Positions 9,614 through 22,995 of a DNA stretch of 64,000 nt are shown here, piece after piece. Made by a program: the position numbers and the translations under genes. Source of the stretch: Erodium maritimum (Eukaryota > Streptophyta > Magnoliopsida > Geraniales > Geraniaceae); assembly GCA_963921825.1 (NCBI GenBank), contig OY997592.1:18603432-18667431 (forward strand). The letters run 5' to 3'. The first letter of the stretch is position 1. Each line of letters starts with the position of its first letter. Under the pieces are notes generated by a model. That model did not search any database, was not told the origin of the DNA, and saw nothing but the letters and a program-made list of their open reading frames with translations.

Positions 9614-12600
9614 ATGGCTCGCGGTAAGCGGGGACGACCATCAGGAACACGGGGCCAGGCACCCACGCGAGGCCGACGGGGACGGTCAGCAGGGGCACCA
9701 GGGAGGGTGCCGACCGTCGAGCCCGCCGACTATGCGGAGGCACAGGGTACTCCTGTCGGAGAAGACAGGAGGAGTGATGCGGGGCCGTCTGCAGGCACCC
9801 CCAGTGTTCCGCCAGTCGCGGACCCTCCAGTGATGACTGCCCTGGATGAGCTTACCAGGACCGTTCAGAGTTTGGTGGCGATCATCGCCAGCCGAGAGTC
9901 GGCTTCGCCAGCACCAGAGGCAGCCGCAGTCCCGGTGAGGGCCGCTCAGACAGAGGATCTTACCTCCCGAGCGCTACTAGATTTCCTGAAGCTCGGGATA
10001 CCTGTTTTTGTCGGGGAGCCGAATCCCGACCTGGCTGAGCGATGGATAGAGCAGGTCACACGAGACTTGGACACATCGGGTGTCGAGGATGGCCGTCGGA
10101 GAGTGTCCTTCGCGGCCCATCAGCTGAGAGAGAGCGCCTACCACTGGTGGGGGCGGGTGAAGGACACGGTCGGATACGACTACAGCGTATTCCAGGAGGT
10201 ATTCATGGCACAGTACTTCCCCGAGTCGGCTCGGCTGGAGCGACAACGGCAGTTCTTAGACCTGGAGCAAGGGGGGATGACGGTAGGGGAATACGAGGCC
10301 AGGTTCACAGCCTTGGCCAGATTCGCGCCTGAGATGGTGACAAGCGAGACGAACCGTTGCCTGCGGTTCCAGGACAGACTGAGGCTGGGCATCCGGAACC
10401 AGGTTCTCGCCTTGAGGATACGGAAGTATACCGACCTCGTGGACACCGCAGCTACAGTAGAGCAGGGCGCCAGGGATGCAGTCAGGGGCCGTGAGGTCCG
10501 ACCTCGGCCGATCAGTTGGGCAGGGCCGTCAGACTCACGAGACTCGCGGAGGCAGAGGACCGCGGGATCCTTCCGACCACCGCCTCATCAGAGTGGATCG
10601 AGACAGCAGGGGTCAGTGGCATCAGTGGGGCCAGTCGCCTCAGAGAGGAGGTCGTCATGCTATCACTGCGGGCAGCCAGGCCACTTACTGCGAGACTGTC
10701 CGACGAGGGGAGGAACCGCGGCAGTACCAGCTACTAGCCGGACAGGCCAGGGCTCGGGGTCGAGGGCTGACGAGATCAGCTGTTACCGATGCGGCCGGGC
10801 CGGTCACACTATGGCATGGTGCCGAGAGCAGTTGGGGGAGACATCAGTGCAGCGACCGCAGCAGTCGCGGACAGTACAGTCGCCCAGAGGTCGCCCTCGA
10901 CAGGGTCAGCAGCCGAGATCATCACGGCCGTCTACGAGCGCACCAATTCCGAGACAGCAGCAGAGTCACGGGTATCCAGCAGCCAGTGCGCAGGGTCAGA
11001 GGCAACAGGCCTCGCAGGGGAGAGTATATGCAGTCACCGACTCCAGAGCCCCAGGACCTAGCACGTACCGTGAGACCATCCAGGGTACGTGTTTGTTGTA
11101 TCATTTATGGGCTTTGTTCTTGTTTGATACCGGGGCATCGCACTCTTTTATTTCGTCGGGTTGTGCTGAGAGGTTGGGGTTGAGCTTAGAGCCGTTGAGT
11201 CCACCCCTATGCCTGGACACCCCAGTTGGGGGTGGTGCATCGTTGACTAGAGTATGTCGTGCCTGCGAGATTAGAGTCGCAGACTGTCCTTGCCCTGGTG
11301 ATCTTCTCGTGTTGGGGATGACTACCTTTGATGTGATTTTGGGTATGTATTGGTTGTCGAGGTACCGAGCCAACATCGATTGCTACAGACGACGAGTGAC
11401 AGTGACAGTGGGCGGTACGAAGGTGACGTGCGTGCTGGGGAGTAAGAGTGGGGTCCTCCTGTCGGCGTTGTCCGCAGAGGAGGAAGTACCGGCTGTGCAG
11501 AGCCGAGAGTTACCGAGAGTGGTAAGCGAGTTCCCCGAGGTCTTTCCTGAGGAGTTGAGCGGGCTGCCACCGATTCGTGAGGTGGAGTTCGGGATTGACC
11601 TAGTGCCGGGAACGGCGGCGATATCGATGGCGCCTTACAGGTTTGCGCCGGCAGAGTTGACTGAGCTGAAGCGTCAACTGGAGGAGCTTCAGCATAAGGG
11701 GTTTATCCGTCCGAGTGCATCGCCGTGGGGAGCACCAGCACTCTTCGTGAAGAAGAAGAGTGGAGAGCTACGGATGTGTATAGATTACCGGAAGCTGAAC
11801 CGGGTTACGGTGAAGAACCGGTACCCGATGCCGAGGATCGATGACTTGTTTGACCAGTTGAGAGGGGCGACTCACTTCTCGAAGATCGATCTGCGATCCG
11901 GTTATTATCAGTTGCGAGTCCGTGAGGGGGACGTCGCAAAGACTGCATTCCGGACACGCTATGGGCATTATGAGTTCCTGGTGATGCCATTCGGACTGAC
12001 GAACGCGCCAGCAGCGTTCATGGACCTGATGAACAGCATCTTCCGGCCGTACCTGGATCAGTTTGTGGTGGTGTTCGTGGACGACATCCTAATATATTCG
12101 CAGAACGAGGCGGCGCATAAGGCACATCTGAGGGCTGTTCTGACCCTACTGCGCGAGCACCAGCTATATGCCAACCGGGAGAAGTGCGAGTTCTGGCTCT
12201 CTGAGGTGAGATTCCTCGGACACATCGTATCCCGTGACGGTATCCTCGTCGATCCGTCGAAGATCGACGCGGTCTCGAAGTGGGCACGGCCCACGAGTGT
12301 TTTCGAGATCCGCAGCTTTCTGGGATTGGCAGGCTACTATAGGCGATTTGTCCAGGATTTTGCACGACTAGCCGCACCGATGACTCTGTTAACGCGCAAG
12401 GGTGTTGGGTTCGTGTGGACAGATGACTGTGAGCATGCGTTCGCGGAGTTGAAGACTCGACTGACTACAGCTCCAGTGTTAGTGGTGCCCGAACGAGGGA
12501 TTGGCTATGATGTTTACTGCGATGCATCCGGAGAGGGACTGGGTTGCGTGCTGATGCAGTCGGGCAGAGTTGTGGCTTATGGCTCCAGGCAGTTGAAGAT

Positions 12601-14521
12601 ACACGAGCGCAACTATCCTACCCACGACTTGGAGCTAGCAGCAGTCGTGTTTGCGCTAAAGAGCTGGCGATATTATCTGTACGGCGAGGGGTTTCAGGTG
12701 TTCTCGGATCACAAGAGCCTCAAGTACATATTTTCCCAGCGAGACCTGAACATGCGTCAGCGACGGTGGATGGAACTACTCGAGGAGTACGACTTCGAGC
12801 TACACTACCACCCAGGCAAGGCGAACGTTGTCGCCGACGCCTTGAGTAGGAAGTCGGCTCCAAGCCTCGCCAGCATATCTGTCCGAGAGTGGGACATGAT
12901 GGGGGAGCTGAGCACATTCGGGCTTGAGCTAGAGGAGGTTACTGGCGGTGTTGCCATGTGCTCCCTAGTGGCTCAGCCCTCACTGCTTGCCCAAGTGTTG
13001 GAGGCGCAGAGGGAGGACGTCGAAGCATCAGAGATCCGCGAGAGAGTCGTTAGGGGTGACAAGGTGGTGGGCTGGCAGGACAGTACTGATTGGGGACTAC
13101 GGTACCGCGGGGGGCTGTTCGTACCAGTTAACTGTAGAGATGCCGTGTTACGAGAGGCACACCATTCGCGTCTCGCAGTGCATCCGGGGGGCACCAAGAT
13201 GTACCGTGACCTCAGGAGGCACTACTGGTGGCGCGGCATGAGGAGAGCAGTCGCAGAGTTTGTGTCGAGATGCCTTGTCTGTCAGCAGGTGAAGGCAGAG
13301 CATCAGCGTCCCGCGGGATTGTTACAGCCACTACCGATTGCTCAGTGGAAGTGGGAGCACATTACGATGGATTTCGTGTGTGGACTACCGAGATCGCCCA
13401 AGGGAAACGACGCCGTGTGGGTGGTAGTCGATCGGTTGACCAAGTCGGCCCACTTTCTGGCTATGAGGATGACAGACCCGGTCGACAAGTTGAGCAGTCT
13501 GTATATCCAGGAGATAGTGCGCCTCCACGGGGTCCCGGTGTCGATAGTGTCTGACAGGGATCCCCGCTTCACGTCCAGGTTCTGGCCGAGTCTGCAGAAG
13601 GCACTGGGGACAGAGGTCCTACTCAGCACAGCACATCATCCTCAGACAGACGGTCAGTCTGAGCGTACCATTCAGATCTTGGAGGACATGCTGCGAGCAT
13701 GTGTGCTGGATTTCAGGGGATCTTGGGAGACCCACCTGCCATTGGCCGAGTTCGCCTACAACAACAGCTTCCAGGCCAGTATCGGGATGGCACCGTTGGA
13801 AGCGTTGTATGGTAGGCCGTGTCGGTCACCAGTATGCTGGGCAGAGGTGGGGGACAAGAGTCTGCTGGGGCCAGATCTTGTCAGAGAGACGACGGAGAAG
13901 GTCGCATTAATCCGCGATCGGTTGAGGACCGCGCAGAGCCGGCAGAAGAGTTATGCAGACAGGCGACGTCGACCTCTTGAGTTTGCAGTCGGGGATCACG
14001 TGTTCCTGAAGGTGAGCCCGAGGAAGGGGTTGGTGCGGTTCAGGCGCAGCGGGGGAAAGTTGGCTCCGAGGTACATAGGCCCGTTCCAGATCTTAGACAG
14101 AGTGGGAGTCATGGCTTATCGTCTGGCGTTGCCACCGCAGCTTGGGAGAGTACATAACGTCTTCCACGTATCCCAGTTGCGGCAGTACAACGCAGACCCC
14201 TCCCACGTCATCGAGTGGACTGATATCGAGGTGGCTGATGATGTCTCCTATGAGGAGCAGCCGGTTCGGATCATGGACACACGGCAGCAGATTCTGCGGG
14301 GAGGCAAGATTATCCGCTTGGTCCGAGTGCAGTGGAAACATCACGGAGCTGAGTCGACGTGGGAACGCGAGGACGAGGTTCGCGCGAAGTATCCCGGCCT
14401 GTTCGACTCCCGAGGTACGTCTGTTTTAAATTTCGCGGACGAAATTCCTTTAAGGGGGGTAGACTGTAATAACCACTTCTGGTCAACGTCAGTCAAACCT
14501 GCGAAAAACAGGAAAATTTAA
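9614..14521 (+). CDS. Gag-Pol polyprotein with chromodomain, copy 1 (1,635 aa)
   Basis: Encodes the full protein set of a Tekay/Del-like chromovirus in one frame. The frame is open from 9,539 (a GTG), but the first ATG is at 9,614 ([11 protein letters not shown], basic). Domains: Gag about 120-245; two CCHC zinc knuckles (Cys349, Cys390); aspartic protease LFDTGAS (Asp505); reverse transcriptase about 660-865 with FVDD (Asp823-824); RNase H with Asp970, Glu1007, Asp1032; integrase zinc finger about 1,183-1,223 and catalytic Asp1253, Asp1314, Glu1350 (DD35E); C-terminal chromodomain about 1,550-1,597. All key residues are present. The frame has no stop at the PPT and runs 57 nt into LTR2. With no stop or frameshift between gag and pol, Gag excess must be regulated otherwise. 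Confidence 0.95.
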   Translation: MARGKRGRPSGTRGQAPTRGRRGRSAGAPGRVPTVEPADYAEAQGTPVGEDRRSDAGPSAGTPSVPPVADPPVMTALDELTRTVQSLVAIIASRESASPAPEAAAVPVRAAQTEDLTSRALLDFLKLGIPVFVGEPNPDLAERWIEQVTRDLDTSGVEDGRRRVSFAAHQLRESAYHWWGRVKDTVGYDYSVFQEVFMAQYFPESARLERQRQFLDLEQGGMTVGEYEARFTALARFAPEMVTSETNRCLRFQDRLRLGIRNQVLALRIRKYTDLVDTAATVEQGARDAVRGREVRPRPISWAGPSDSRDSRRQRTAGSFRPPPHQSGSRQQGSVASVGPVASERRSSCYHCGQPGHLLRDCPTRGGTAAVPATSRTGQGSGSRADEISCYRCGRAGHTMAWCREQLGETSVQRPQQSRTVQSPRGRPRQGQQPRSSRPSTSAPIPRQQQSHGYPAASAQGQRQQASQGRVYAVTDSRAPGPSTYRETIQGTCLLYHLWALFLFDTGASHSFISSGCAERLGLSLEPLSPPLCLDTPVGGGASLTRVCRACEIRVADCPCPGDLLVLGMTTFDVILGMYWLSRYRANIDCYRRRVTVTVGGTKVTCVLGSKSGVLLSALSAEEEVPAVQSRELPRVVSEFPEVFPEELSGLPPIREVEFGIDLVPGTAAISMAPYRFAPAELTELKRQLEELQHKGFIRPSASPWGAPALFVKKKSGELRMCIDYRKLNRVTVKNRYPMPRIDDLFDQLRGATHFSKIDLRSGYYQLRVREGDVAKTAFRTRYGHYEFLVMPFGLTNAPAAFMDLMNSIFRPYLDQFVVVFVDDILIYSQNEAAHKAHLRAVLTLLREHQLYANREKCEFWLSEVRFLGHIVSRDGILVDPSKIDAVSKWARPTSVFEIRSFLGLAGYYRRFVQDFARLAAPMTLLTRKGVGFVWTDDCEHAFAELKTRLTTAPVLVVPERGIGYDVYCDASGEGLGCVLMQSGRVVAYGSRQLKIHERNYPTHDLELAAVVFALKSWRYYLYGEGFQVFSDHKSLKYIFSQRDLNMRQRRWMELLEEYDFELHYHPGKANVVADALSRKSAPSLASISVREWDMMGELSTFGLELEEVTGGVAMCSLVAQPSLLAQVLEAQREDVEASEIRERVVRGDKVVGWQDSTDWGLRYRGGLFVPVNCRDAVLREAHHSRLAVHPGGTKMYRDLRRHYWWRGMRRAVAEFVSRCLVCQQVKAEHQRPAGLLQPLPIAQWKWEHITMDFVCGLPRSPKGNDAVWVVVDRLTKSAHFLAMRMTDPVDKLSSLYIQEIVRLHGVPVSIVSDRDPRFTSRFWPSLQKALGTEVLLSTAHHPQTDGQSERTIQILEDMLRACVLDFRGSWETHLPLAEFAYNNSFQASIGMAPLEALYGRPCRSPVCWAEVGDKSLLGPDLVRETTEKVALIRDRLRTAQSRQKSYADRRRRPLEFAVGDHVFLKVSPRKGLVRFRRSGGKLAPRYIGPFQILDRVGVMAYRLALPPQLGRVHNVFHVSQLRQYNADPSHVIEWTDIEVADDVSYEEQPVRIMDTRQQILRGGKIIRLVRVQWKHHGAESTWEREDEVRAKYPGLFDSRGTSVLNFADEIPLRGVDCNNHFWSTSVKPAKNRKI
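14429..14464 (+). other. Hairpin and polypurine tract, copy 1
   Basis: AATTTCG-CGGA-CGAAATT (14,429-14,446) followed by AAGGGGGGTAGAC up to LTR2. The PPT primes plus-strand DNA synthesis. The hairpin also occurs in element X with a different loop. Confidence 0.8.
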
Positions 14522-17415
14522 AATTTTTAAGACAGACACTTAACTTAACTTAAATTGACCCCGAGGGTCATGCCGGACTTAAGTTGACCCCGTTATCGAC
14601 TAAAATGAGTTACGGGGGACTCAGGGCAACTTTCTGGTCATTTTGGGAAAGATTGATTTTTCGCTGGAAAAGTCACCCGAGCGACGTTTTGGTCCATTCG
14701 AGGACCGTTTTGAACCCGAAAAGCTTAGCCGTCATCGTAGCGGTCTTAGTTGGGCCGTTTTCTTGAAGCCCGTCCAGTTTAAAAATTTCTTGGGAAAAGT
14801 GCCCGTTCGGGGCCCGAAACGTCCGTTTTTCGCGAATCTGATTGGAAAATATCAACTAGATATTTTCCAAAAGGTATGGGACCCACCTTGACACTTGTCA
14901 AGTATATGGCAGTGTAATTTTTGGAGGGAAAAGGTGTGGAGGAGAATAGTTGGCCGAGTATGAGGTTTTAAAGGAGGAAAATTAGTTTTGTTGTTAGTTT
15001 AATTAAATTAGAAATTAGAAGAGAGGTTTTAGAGAGAGAAGGAGAAGGAGAAGAAGAGAGAAGAAGGGAGGTTGAGCTAGGGTTTGTGATCGAGCCCTTG
15101 GATCCAGTCAAAGCAAAGAGCAATCCCGTTCCCCTCATTCTCCTCTACGGTAATACCCGAACCGATTCTCGTTTCGATTATTTTCAAGAGCTAGGGTTTG
15201 GTTATAAAATTTGGTTTAGGGTTGTGTAGAGATTAGAGAGGTGTTGGAGACGTTTTAGAGGTGTTTGGGAGAGAAATTTCACGTTTTCCGGTGACCGGAG
15301 GCTCGGGAGGAGCTCCGGCCACCGTGGGTGGTGGCCGGCCGGCCATGTGGTGGCTGGCCGGAGGTGGCAGCAGCCACCACTTGGTGGCCGAGCCCCTCCC
15401 TCAAACCCTAGGGCACGGCCAAGCCCTTTGGGTGGGGCCCACGTGCTCGGTTGTTCGTGTTTTAATTACTCGGGTAGTTTAAAACGTTCCCCGGACCATC
15501 TATCCCAAACCAAATCGAATTTTGGAATTAAATTGGAGAAGATGTAATTAACGGGTTTTGGGAAACTTTAAACGTTAATTAATTGATTTAGAAGTCGGAA
15601 TTCGATTCCGTCAAGTGCGTTGAGTTCCTTGATTTATTCTAAGACCGTAGAAACGAAAACGGGGACTTTTGGAGCCCCGGAAGGCAATTAACCAAAACCG
15701 GGCAGATTCGCCATGTCGGGCGAATCTGGCCCTTACGGGTCCTTTATCGGCAATATCGAGTAATTGGGAAGTTTGGGAGTGTTCGGCGTTGTCGGGGTTA
15801 CGTTTGGGCGTTAAGTATGTTAATTTTTGGTTTATTCGTACTAGTTTAAAAGTACTTTAAATTTGTGTTCTTTTAGATCGTGCTACGGACCGAGGCAAGG
15901 GGAAGCTCGGCGAGTGACTGAGTGTGCTTCGGGTGTTGTTGGAGCGCTTTTGGGATTATATACGAGGTAGGGAAAAGTAGCCGGATCTCGGCCCTGATTA
16001 GGGAAAGTTAATAGTAGAATTGCATGTGACATCGGGGTGTCGTGGGTTATTTAGATTTATTTAATTATTAGAAAAGCATGATACGGGATTGTAGTGATTA
16101 TTAGAAAAGCATGTTGCGGGAACTTAGTAATTATGAGAAAGGCATGTGACACTTAGTAGTGTCGTAGGAGCAGAGAACTTAGCGTAATTGAATTACTGGA
16201 GGCATATGACCATGCCCGGAGGTTGTTTGTGAAACTAGTGATTTTAGGACCGTTGGAGGCATCGAGTATGCCGGAGGTTGTCGTGCGTTTTATTTAATTG
16301 TTGAGTTTGGGTGGCCTTGAGAGCCCGTATTTAATTGTTGAGTTTGGGTGGCCTTGAGAGCCCGTATTTAATTGTTGAGTCGGGGTGGCCATGAGAGCCG
16401 TGTATTTAATTTGGTGTCTTGAGTGGCAGCGAGTGCCCGTGGGGTTGTTGAACCCGAGTCTTGACTGTTGAGGTGTCTTGAGTGGCCTTGAGTGCCTGTG
16501 TGATTGAACTTGCCTGTGATTGTGATTGTGGTTACCTGGGGTGGTGAGTTCTAAAGGTCGACAGCCTGATCCGACTTAGTGTCGATGAATTGCGAGTTCT
16601 AAAGGTCGACAGCCTGATCCGACTTAGTGTCGATGAATTGCGAGTTTTAAAGGTCGACAGCCTGATCCGACTTAGTGTCGATGAATTGCGAGTTCTAAAG
16701 GTCGACAGCCTGATCCGACTTAGTGTCGATGAATTGCGAGTTTTAAAGGTCGACAGCCTGATCCGACTTAGTGTCGAGGAATTGCGAGTTTGAAAGGTCG
16801 ACAGCCTGATCCGACTTCGTGTCGAGGAATTGCGATAGGTCGAACCCTGACCTGATTGAGATTGGTTACTGAGCAGCTGGTGTGCGATCCTTTGTGATCT
16901 TGTTTGGCGTTGTATAGTCTTTTTGTCGTGTCCTTGAGGAGGTCGTCGATAGTTGTGTCGGGTTTACACTGTATCATCGAGTGTCGAGTCTGTTGAGGAA
17001 GGTGATGGGTTGTGGGTCAGTTGGGTACTTGAGTTGGGGACTGTAGTCCCGGTGTTGGGTTTGGTTTTAGTGTTACTGGCTTTATCTACTAATTATGCCA
17101 TAGTCAGTCTGTTATCCGTGGAGGTGAGCGAACGCTCACCCCTAGCTGCTTTTCCTACAGGTACTGATCACCGGACGGACTAGGTTAGCTCTTGAAGTCC
17201 ATGGAGCTTGGAGCGGAGTCTGGTCTTTACTTTTGTTGAGTCTAGTGACGGATGTGTACCTTGTCCACTTGTTGGGACGTTTTTGTATTGTAAATACTAT
17301 TATTATTTTTGGTAATTAAATGGAAATATCAGAGTTTTATTCAAAACAGGTTTTAAGTGTTCATGTTTTAAATGTTCGCGTCCCGAGTTCGGTTCGCTGA
17401 AATTGGGGCGTGACA
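14465..17415 (+). mobile_element. LTR2 of the tandem array (2,951 bp), mosaic
   Basis: Shared middle LTR. At the three left-hand variable sites (14,524; 14,713; 14,770) it carries the LTR3 bases. From 15,951 on it carries the LTR1 states: TTGGG at 15,951-15,955, two rather than three 37 bp repeats, and no 13 bp deletion near 17,030. A crossover between about 14,771 and 15,950 explains the pattern. Confidence 0.85.
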
Positions 17416-17418
17416 GCT

Positions 17419-17430
17419 TGGTATCAGAGC
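17419..17430 (+). other. Primer binding site, copy 2
   Basis: TGGTATCAGAGC three bases after LTR2, as in copy 1. Confidence 0.9.
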
Positions 17431-18087
17431 TCGAGGTTTCAAACCTCGGACTGTCCGTCACTTAGGGGGGAGAGTCGAGTCAGTGTAGACCCGTCATGTC
17501 CTGAGTCTTGTTTGTGTTGTGCGTATGTTACAGTATTTTGTTGCTGGCATACTGATTGTGTGTGATTGCGTGAACTGTTTTTAACTGTCGCGGGTCGACT
17601 CAGGAGCGCTCCTGTAGTCGAACGTGGCGGTGTTGATGTCAAGTCGGTACAACGTGGTTCGGGGATGCCTGAACCGGGTTGTAACCACGTGATGTCAAGG
17701 AACGAAGTTTTAAAATGAAAGGGTGAAGGTTTTAAAATTGTTGGCCCTGTTGGCATGTCTTGAACTTGATTGGCCCTATGGGCGTATGTTTGATTTTGGT
17801 TGGCCCGGTGGGCAAGGTTCGATTGTGATTGGCCCGGTGAACGGGGGTCGTCGTGTTGTGCGGGTTGGTTTGCCGCCGCTTGTTTGGTACACGTCGGTGC
17901 GGTCTCGTTGAGGTCTCGTTTACTAATGCTAGTATATAAAGTACGTTTAGCTTGAGCGGTGTAGCGCTTTAGTGATAAGCACGTTAGTGTAAGCTTAAGC
18001 GGGTGGACGTTAGTGCTTTTGTACTGTCGTTTTTATTTAATTTCGCAAACTGAACGTTTGCGTGTATCCGTGCAGAGGATACTGTTT

Positions 18088-21000
18088 ATGGCTCGCGGTA
18101 AGCGGGGACGACCATCAGGAACACGGGGCCAGGCACCCACGCGAGGCCGACGGGGACGGTCAGCAGGGGCACCAGGGAGGGTGCCGACCGTCGAGCCCGC
18201 CGACTATGCGGAGGCACAGGGTACTCCTGTCGGAGAAGACAGGAGGAGTGATGCGGGGCCGTCTGCAGGCACCCCCAGTGTTCCGCCAGTCGCGGACCCT
18301 CCAGTGATGACTGCCCTGGATGAGCTTACCAGGACCGTTCAGAGTTTGGTGGCGATCATCGCCAGCCGAGAGTCGGCTTCGCCAGCACCAGAGGCAGCCG
18401 CAGTCCCGGTGAGGGCCGCTCAGACAGAGGATCTTACCTCCCGAGCGCTACTAGATTTCCTGAAGCTCGGGATACCTGTTTTTGTCGGGGAGCCGAATCC
18501 CGACCTGGCTGAGCGATGGATAGAGCAGGTCACACGAGACTTGGACACATCGGGTGTCGAGGATGGCCGTCGGAGAGTGTCCTTCGCGGCCCATCAGCTG
18601 AGAGAGAGCGCCTACCACTGGTGGGGGCGGGTGAAGGACACGGTCGGATACGACTACAGCGTATTCCAGGAGGTATTCATGGCACAGTACTTCCCCGAGT
18701 CGGCTCGGCTGGAGCGACAACGGCAGTTCTTAGACCTGGAGCAAGGGGGGATGACGGTAGGGGAATACGAGGCCAGGTTCACAGCCTTGGCCAGATTCGC
18801 GCCTGAGATGGTGACAAGCGAGACGAACCGTTGCCTGCGGTTCCAGGACAGACTGAGGCTGGGCATCCGGAACCAGGTTCTCGCCTTGAGGATACGGAAG
18901 TATACCGACCTCGTGGACACCGCAGCTACAGTAGAGCAGGGCGCCAGGGATGCAGTCAGGGGCCGTGAGGTCCGACCTCGGCCGATCAGTTGGGCAGGGC
19001 CGTCAGACTCACGAGACTCGCGGAGGCAGAGGACCGCGGGATCCTTCCGACCACCGCCTCATCAGAGTGGATCGAGACAGCAGGGGTCAGTGGCATCAGT
19101 GGGGCCAGTCGCCTCAGAGAGGAGGTCGTCATGCTATCACTGCGGGCAGCCAGGCCACTTACTGCGAGACTGTCCGACGAGGGGAGGAACCGCGGCAGTA
19201 CCAGCTACTAGCCGGACAGGCCAGGGCTCGGGGTCGAGGGCTGACGAGATCAGCTGTTACCGATGCGGCCGGGCCGGTCACACTATGGCATGGTGCCGAG
19301 AGCAGTTGGGGGAGACATCAGTGCAGCGACCGCAGCAGTCGCGGACAGTACAGTCGCCCAGAGGTCGCCCTCGACAGGGTCAGCAGTCGAGATCATCACG
19401 GCCGTCTACGAGCGCACCAATTCCGAGACAGCAGCAGAGTCACGGGTATCCAGCAGCCAGTGCGCAGGGTCAGAGGCAACAGGCCTCGCAGGGGAGAGTA
19501 TATGCAGTCACCGACTCCAGAGCCCCAGGACCTAGCACGTACCGTGAGACCATCCAGGGTACGTGTTTGTTGTATCATTTATGGGCTTTGTTCTTGTTTG
19601 ATACCGGGGCATCGCACTCTTTTATTTCGTCGGGTTGTGCTGAGAGGTTGGGGTTGAGCTTAGAGCCGTTGAGTCCACCCCTATGCCTGGACACCCCAGT
19701 TGGGGGTGGTGCATCGTTGACTAGAGTATGTCGTGCCTGCGAGATTAGAGTCGCAGACTGTCCTTGCCCTGGTGATCTTCTCGTGTTGGGGATGACTACC
19801 TTTGATGTGATTTTGGGTATGTATTGGTTGTCGAGGTACCGAGCCAACATCGATTGCTACAGACGACGAGTGACAGTGACAGTGGGCGGTACGAAGGTGA
19901 CGTGCGTGCTGGGGAGTAAGAGTGGGGTCCTCCTGTCGGCGTTGTCCGCAGAGGAGGAAGTACCGGCTGTGCAGAGCCGAGAGTTACCGAGAGTGGTAAG
20001 CGAGTTCCCCGAGGTCTTTCCTGAGGAGTTGAGCGGGCTGCCACCGATTCGTGAGGTGGAGTTCGGGATTGACCTAGTGCCGGGAACGGCGGCGATATCG
20101 ATGGCGCCTTACAGGTTTGCGCCGGCAGAGTTGACTGAGCTGAAGCGTCAACTGGAGGAGCTTCAGCATAAGGGGTTTATCCGTCCGAGTGCATCGCCGT
20201 GGGGAGCACCAGCACTCTTCGTGAAGAAGAAGAGTGGAGAGCTACGGATGTGTATAGATTACCGGAAGCTGAACCGGGTTACGGTGAAGAACCGGTACCC
20301 GATGCCGAGGATCGATGACTTGTTTGACCAGTTGAGAGGGGCGACTCACTTCTCGAAGATCGATCTGCGATCCGGTTATTATCAGTTGCGAGTCCGTGAG
20401 GGGGACGTCGCAAAGACTGCATTCCGGACACGCTATGGGCATTATGAGTTCCTGGTGATGCCATTCGGACTGACGAACGCGCCAGCAGCGTTCATGGACC
20501 TGATGAACAGCATCTTCCGGCCGTACCTGGATCAGTTTGTGGTGGTGTTCGTGGACGACATCCTAATATATTCGCAGAACGAGGCGGCGCATAAGGCACA
20601 TCTGAGGGCTGTTCTGACCCTACTGCGCGAGCACCAGCTATATGCCAACCGGGAGAAGTGCGAGTTCTGGCTCTCTGAGGTGAGATTCCTCGGACACATC
20701 GTATCCCGTGACGGTATCCTCGTCGATCCGTCGAAGATCGACGCGGTCTCGAAGTGGGCACGGCCCACGAGTGTTTTCGAGATCCGCAGCTTTCTGGGAT
20801 TGGCAGGCTACTATAGGCGATTTGTCCAGGATTTTGCACGACTAGCCGCACCGATGACTCTGTTAACGCGCAAGGGTGTTGGGTTCGTGTGGACAGATGA
20901 CTGTGAGCATGCGTTCGCGGAGTTGAAGACTCGACTGACTACAGCTCCAGTGTTAGTGGTGCCCGAACGAGGGATTGGCTATGATGTTTACTGCGATGCA

Positions 21001-22995
21001 TCCGGAGAGGGACTGGGTTGCGTGCTGATGCAGTCGGGCAGAGTTGTGGCTTATGGCTCCAGGCAGTTGAAGATACACGAGCGCAACTATCCTACCCACG
21101 ACTTGGAGCTAGCAGCAGTCGTGTTTGCGCTAAAGAGCTGGCGATATTATCTGTACGGCGAGGGGTTTCAGGTGTTCTCGGATCACAAGAGCCTCAAGTA
21201 CATATTTTCCCAGCGAGACCTGAACATGCGTCAGCGACGGTGGATGGAACTACTCGAGGAGTACGACTTCGAGCTACACTACCACCCAGGCAAGGCGAAC
21301 GTTGTCGCCGACGCCTTGAGTAGGAAGTCGGCTCCAAGCCTCGCCAGCATATCTGTCCGAGAGTGGGACATGATGGGGGAGCTGAGCACATTCGGGCTTG
21401 AGCTAGAGGAGGTTACTGGCGGTGTTGCCATGTGCTCCCTAGTGGCTCAGCCCTCACTGCTTGCCCAAGTGTTGGAGGCGCAGAGGGAGGACGTCGAAGC
21501 ATCAGAGATCCGCGAGAGAGTAGTTAGGGGTGACGAGGTGGTGGGCTGGCAGGACAGTACTGATTGGGGACTACGGTACCGCGGGGGGCTGTTCGTACCA
21601 GTTAACTGTAGAGATGCCGTGTTACGAGAGGCACACCATTCGCGTCTCGCAGTGCATCCGGGGGGCACCAAGATGTACCGTGACCTCAGGAGGCACTACT
21701 GGTGGCGCGGCATGAGGAGAGCAGTCGCAGAGTTTGTGTCGAGATGCCTTGTCTGTCAGCAGGTGAAGGCAGAGCATCAGCGTCCCGCGGGATTGTTACA
21801 GCCACTACCGATTGCTCAGTGGAAGTGGGAGCACATTACGATGGATTTCGTGTGTGGACTACCGAGATCGCCCAAGGGAAACGACGCCGTGTGGGTGGTA
21901 GTCGATCGGTTGACCAAGTCGGCCCACTTTCTGGCTATGAGGATGACAGACCCGGTCGACAAGTTGAGCAGTCTGTATATCCAGGAGATAGTGCGCCTCC
22001 ACGGGGTCCCGGTGTCGATAGTGTCTGACAGGGATCCCCGCTTCACGTCCAGGTTCTGGCCGAGTCTGCAGAAGGCACTGGGGACAGAGGTCCTACTCAG
22101 CACAGCACATCATCCTCAGACAGACGGTCAGTCTGAGCGTACCATTCAGATCTTGGAGGACATGCTGCGAGCATGTGTGCTGGATTTCAGGGGATCTTGG
22201 GAGACCCACCTGCCATTGGCCGAGTTCGCCTACAACAACAGCTTCCAGGCCAGTATCGGGATGGCACCGTTGGAAGCGTTGTATGGTAGGCCGTGTCGGT
22301 CACCAGTATGCTGGGCAGAGGTGGGGGACAAGAGTCTGCTGGGGCCAGATCTTGTCAGAGAGACGACGGAGAAGGTCGCATTAATCCGCGATCGGTTGAG
22401 GACCGCGCAGAGCCGGCAGAAGAGTTATGCAGACAGGCGACGTCGACCTCTTGAGTTTGCAGTCGGGGATCACGTGTTCCTGAAGGTGAGCCCGAGGAAG
22501 GGGTTGGTGCGGTTCAGGCGCAGCGGGGGAAAGTTGGCTCCGAGGTACATAGGCCCGTTCCAGATCTTAGACAGAGTGGGAGTCATGGCTTATCGTCTGG
22601 CGTTGCCACCGCAGCTTGGGAGAGTACATAACGTCTTCCACGTATCCCAGTTGCGGCAGTACAACGCAGACCCCTCCCACGTCATCGAGTGGACTGATAT
22701 CGAGGTGGCTGATGATGTCTCCTATGAGGAGCAGCCGGTTCGGATCATGGACACACGGCAGCAGATTCTGCGGGGAGGCAAGATTATCCGCTTGGTCCGA
22801 GTGCAGTGGAAACATCACGGAGCTGAGTCGACGTGGGAACGCGAGGACGAGGTTCGCGCGAAGTATCCCGGCCTGTTCGACTCCCGAGGTACGTCTGTTT
22901 TAAATTTCGCGGACGAAATTCCTTTAAGGGGGGTAGACTGTAATAACCACTTCTGGTCAACGTCAGTCAAACCTGCGAAAAACAGGAAAATTTAA
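18088..22995 (+). CDS. Gag-Pol polyprotein with chromodomain, copy 2 (1,635 aa)
   Basis: Near-identical to copy 1, exactly 8,474 bp downstream, with the same start (MARGKRG), domains and catalytic residues. Two residue differences: Pro to Ser in the Gln/Arg-rich linker after the zinc knuckles (base 19,387) and Lys to Glu before the integrase zinc finger (base 21,535). A third base change (21,522) is silent. Like copy 1 it reads across the PPT and ends 57 nt inside the next LTR. Both copies look functional by sequence. Either could be transcribed from the LTR in front of it, and LTR2 could serve as 3' LTR for copy 1 and 5' LTR for copy 2. Confidence 0.95.
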   Translation: MARGKRGRPSGTRGQAPTRGRRGRSAGAPGRVPTVEPADYAEAQGTPVGEDRRSDAGPSAGTPSVPPVADPPVMTALDELTRTVQSLVAIIASRESASPAPEAAAVPVRAAQTEDLTSRALLDFLKLGIPVFVGEPNPDLAERWIEQVTRDLDTSGVEDGRRRVSFAAHQLRESAYHWWGRVKDTVGYDYSVFQEVFMAQYFPESARLERQRQFLDLEQGGMTVGEYEARFTALARFAPEMVTSETNRCLRFQDRLRLGIRNQVLALRIRKYTDLVDTAATVEQGARDAVRGREVRPRPISWAGPSDSRDSRRQRTAGSFRPPPHQSGSRQQGSVASVGPVASERRSSCYHCGQPGHLLRDCPTRGGTAAVPATSRTGQGSGSRADEISCYRCGRAGHTMAWCREQLGETSVQRPQQSRTVQSPRGRPRQGQQSRSSRPSTSAPIPRQQQSHGYPAASAQGQRQQASQGRVYAVTDSRAPGPSTYRETIQGTCLLYHLWALFLFDTGASHSFISSGCAERLGLSLEPLSPPLCLDTPVGGGASLTRVCRACEIRVADCPCPGDLLVLGMTTFDVILGMYWLSRYRANIDCYRRRVTVTVGGTKVTCVLGSKSGVLLSALSAEEEVPAVQSRELPRVVSEFPEVFPEELSGLPPIREVEFGIDLVPGTAAISMAPYRFAPAELTELKRQLEELQHKGFIRPSASPWGAPALFVKKKSGELRMCIDYRKLNRVTVKNRYPMPRIDDLFDQLRGATHFSKIDLRSGYYQLRVREGDVAKTAFRTRYGHYEFLVMPFGLTNAPAAFMDLMNSIFRPYLDQFVVVFVDDILIYSQNEAAHKAHLRAVLTLLREHQLYANREKCEFWLSEVRFLGHIVSRDGILVDPSKIDAVSKWARPTSVFEIRSFLGLAGYYRRFVQDFARLAAPMTLLTRKGVGFVWTDDCEHAFAELKTRLTTAPVLVVPERGIGYDVYCDASGEGLGCVLMQSGRVVAYGSRQLKIHERNYPTHDLELAAVVFALKSWRYYLYGEGFQVFSDHKSLKYIFSQRDLNMRQRRWMELLEEYDFELHYHPGKANVVADALSRKSAPSLASISVREWDMMGELSTFGLELEEVTGGVAMCSLVAQPSLLAQVLEAQREDVEASEIRERVVRGDEVVGWQDSTDWGLRYRGGLFVPVNCRDAVLREAHHSRLAVHPGGTKMYRDLRRHYWWRGMRRAVAEFVSRCLVCQQVKAEHQRPAGLLQPLPIAQWKWEHITMDFVCGLPRSPKGNDAVWVVVDRLTKSAHFLAMRMTDPVDKLSSLYIQEIVRLHGVPVSIVSDRDPRFTSRFWPSLQKALGTEVLLSTAHHPQTDGQSERTIQILEDMLRACVLDFRGSWETHLPLAEFAYNNSFQASIGMAPLEALYGRPCRSPVCWAEVGDKSLLGPDLVRETTEKVALIRDRLRTAQSRQKSYADRRRRPLEFAVGDHVFLKVSPRKGLVRFRRSGGKLAPRYIGPFQILDRVGVMAYRLALPPQLGRVHNVFHVSQLRQYNADPSHVIEWTDIEVADDVSYEEQPVRIMDTRQQILRGGKIIRLVRVQWKHHGAESTWEREDEVRAKYPGLFDSRGTSVLNFADEIPLRGVDCNNHFWSTSVKPAKNRKI
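22903..22938 (+). other. Hairpin and polypurine tract, copy 2
   Basis: Same as copy 1, directly before LTR3. Confidence 0.8.

Noticed and set aside
10476-11183. 235-codon ORF overlapping gag in another frame
   Set aside because: A shadow of Gag-Pol: it arises from GC-rich codons and shows no domain of its own. The same holds for the many other ORFs inside 9,614-14,521 and 18,088-22,995.
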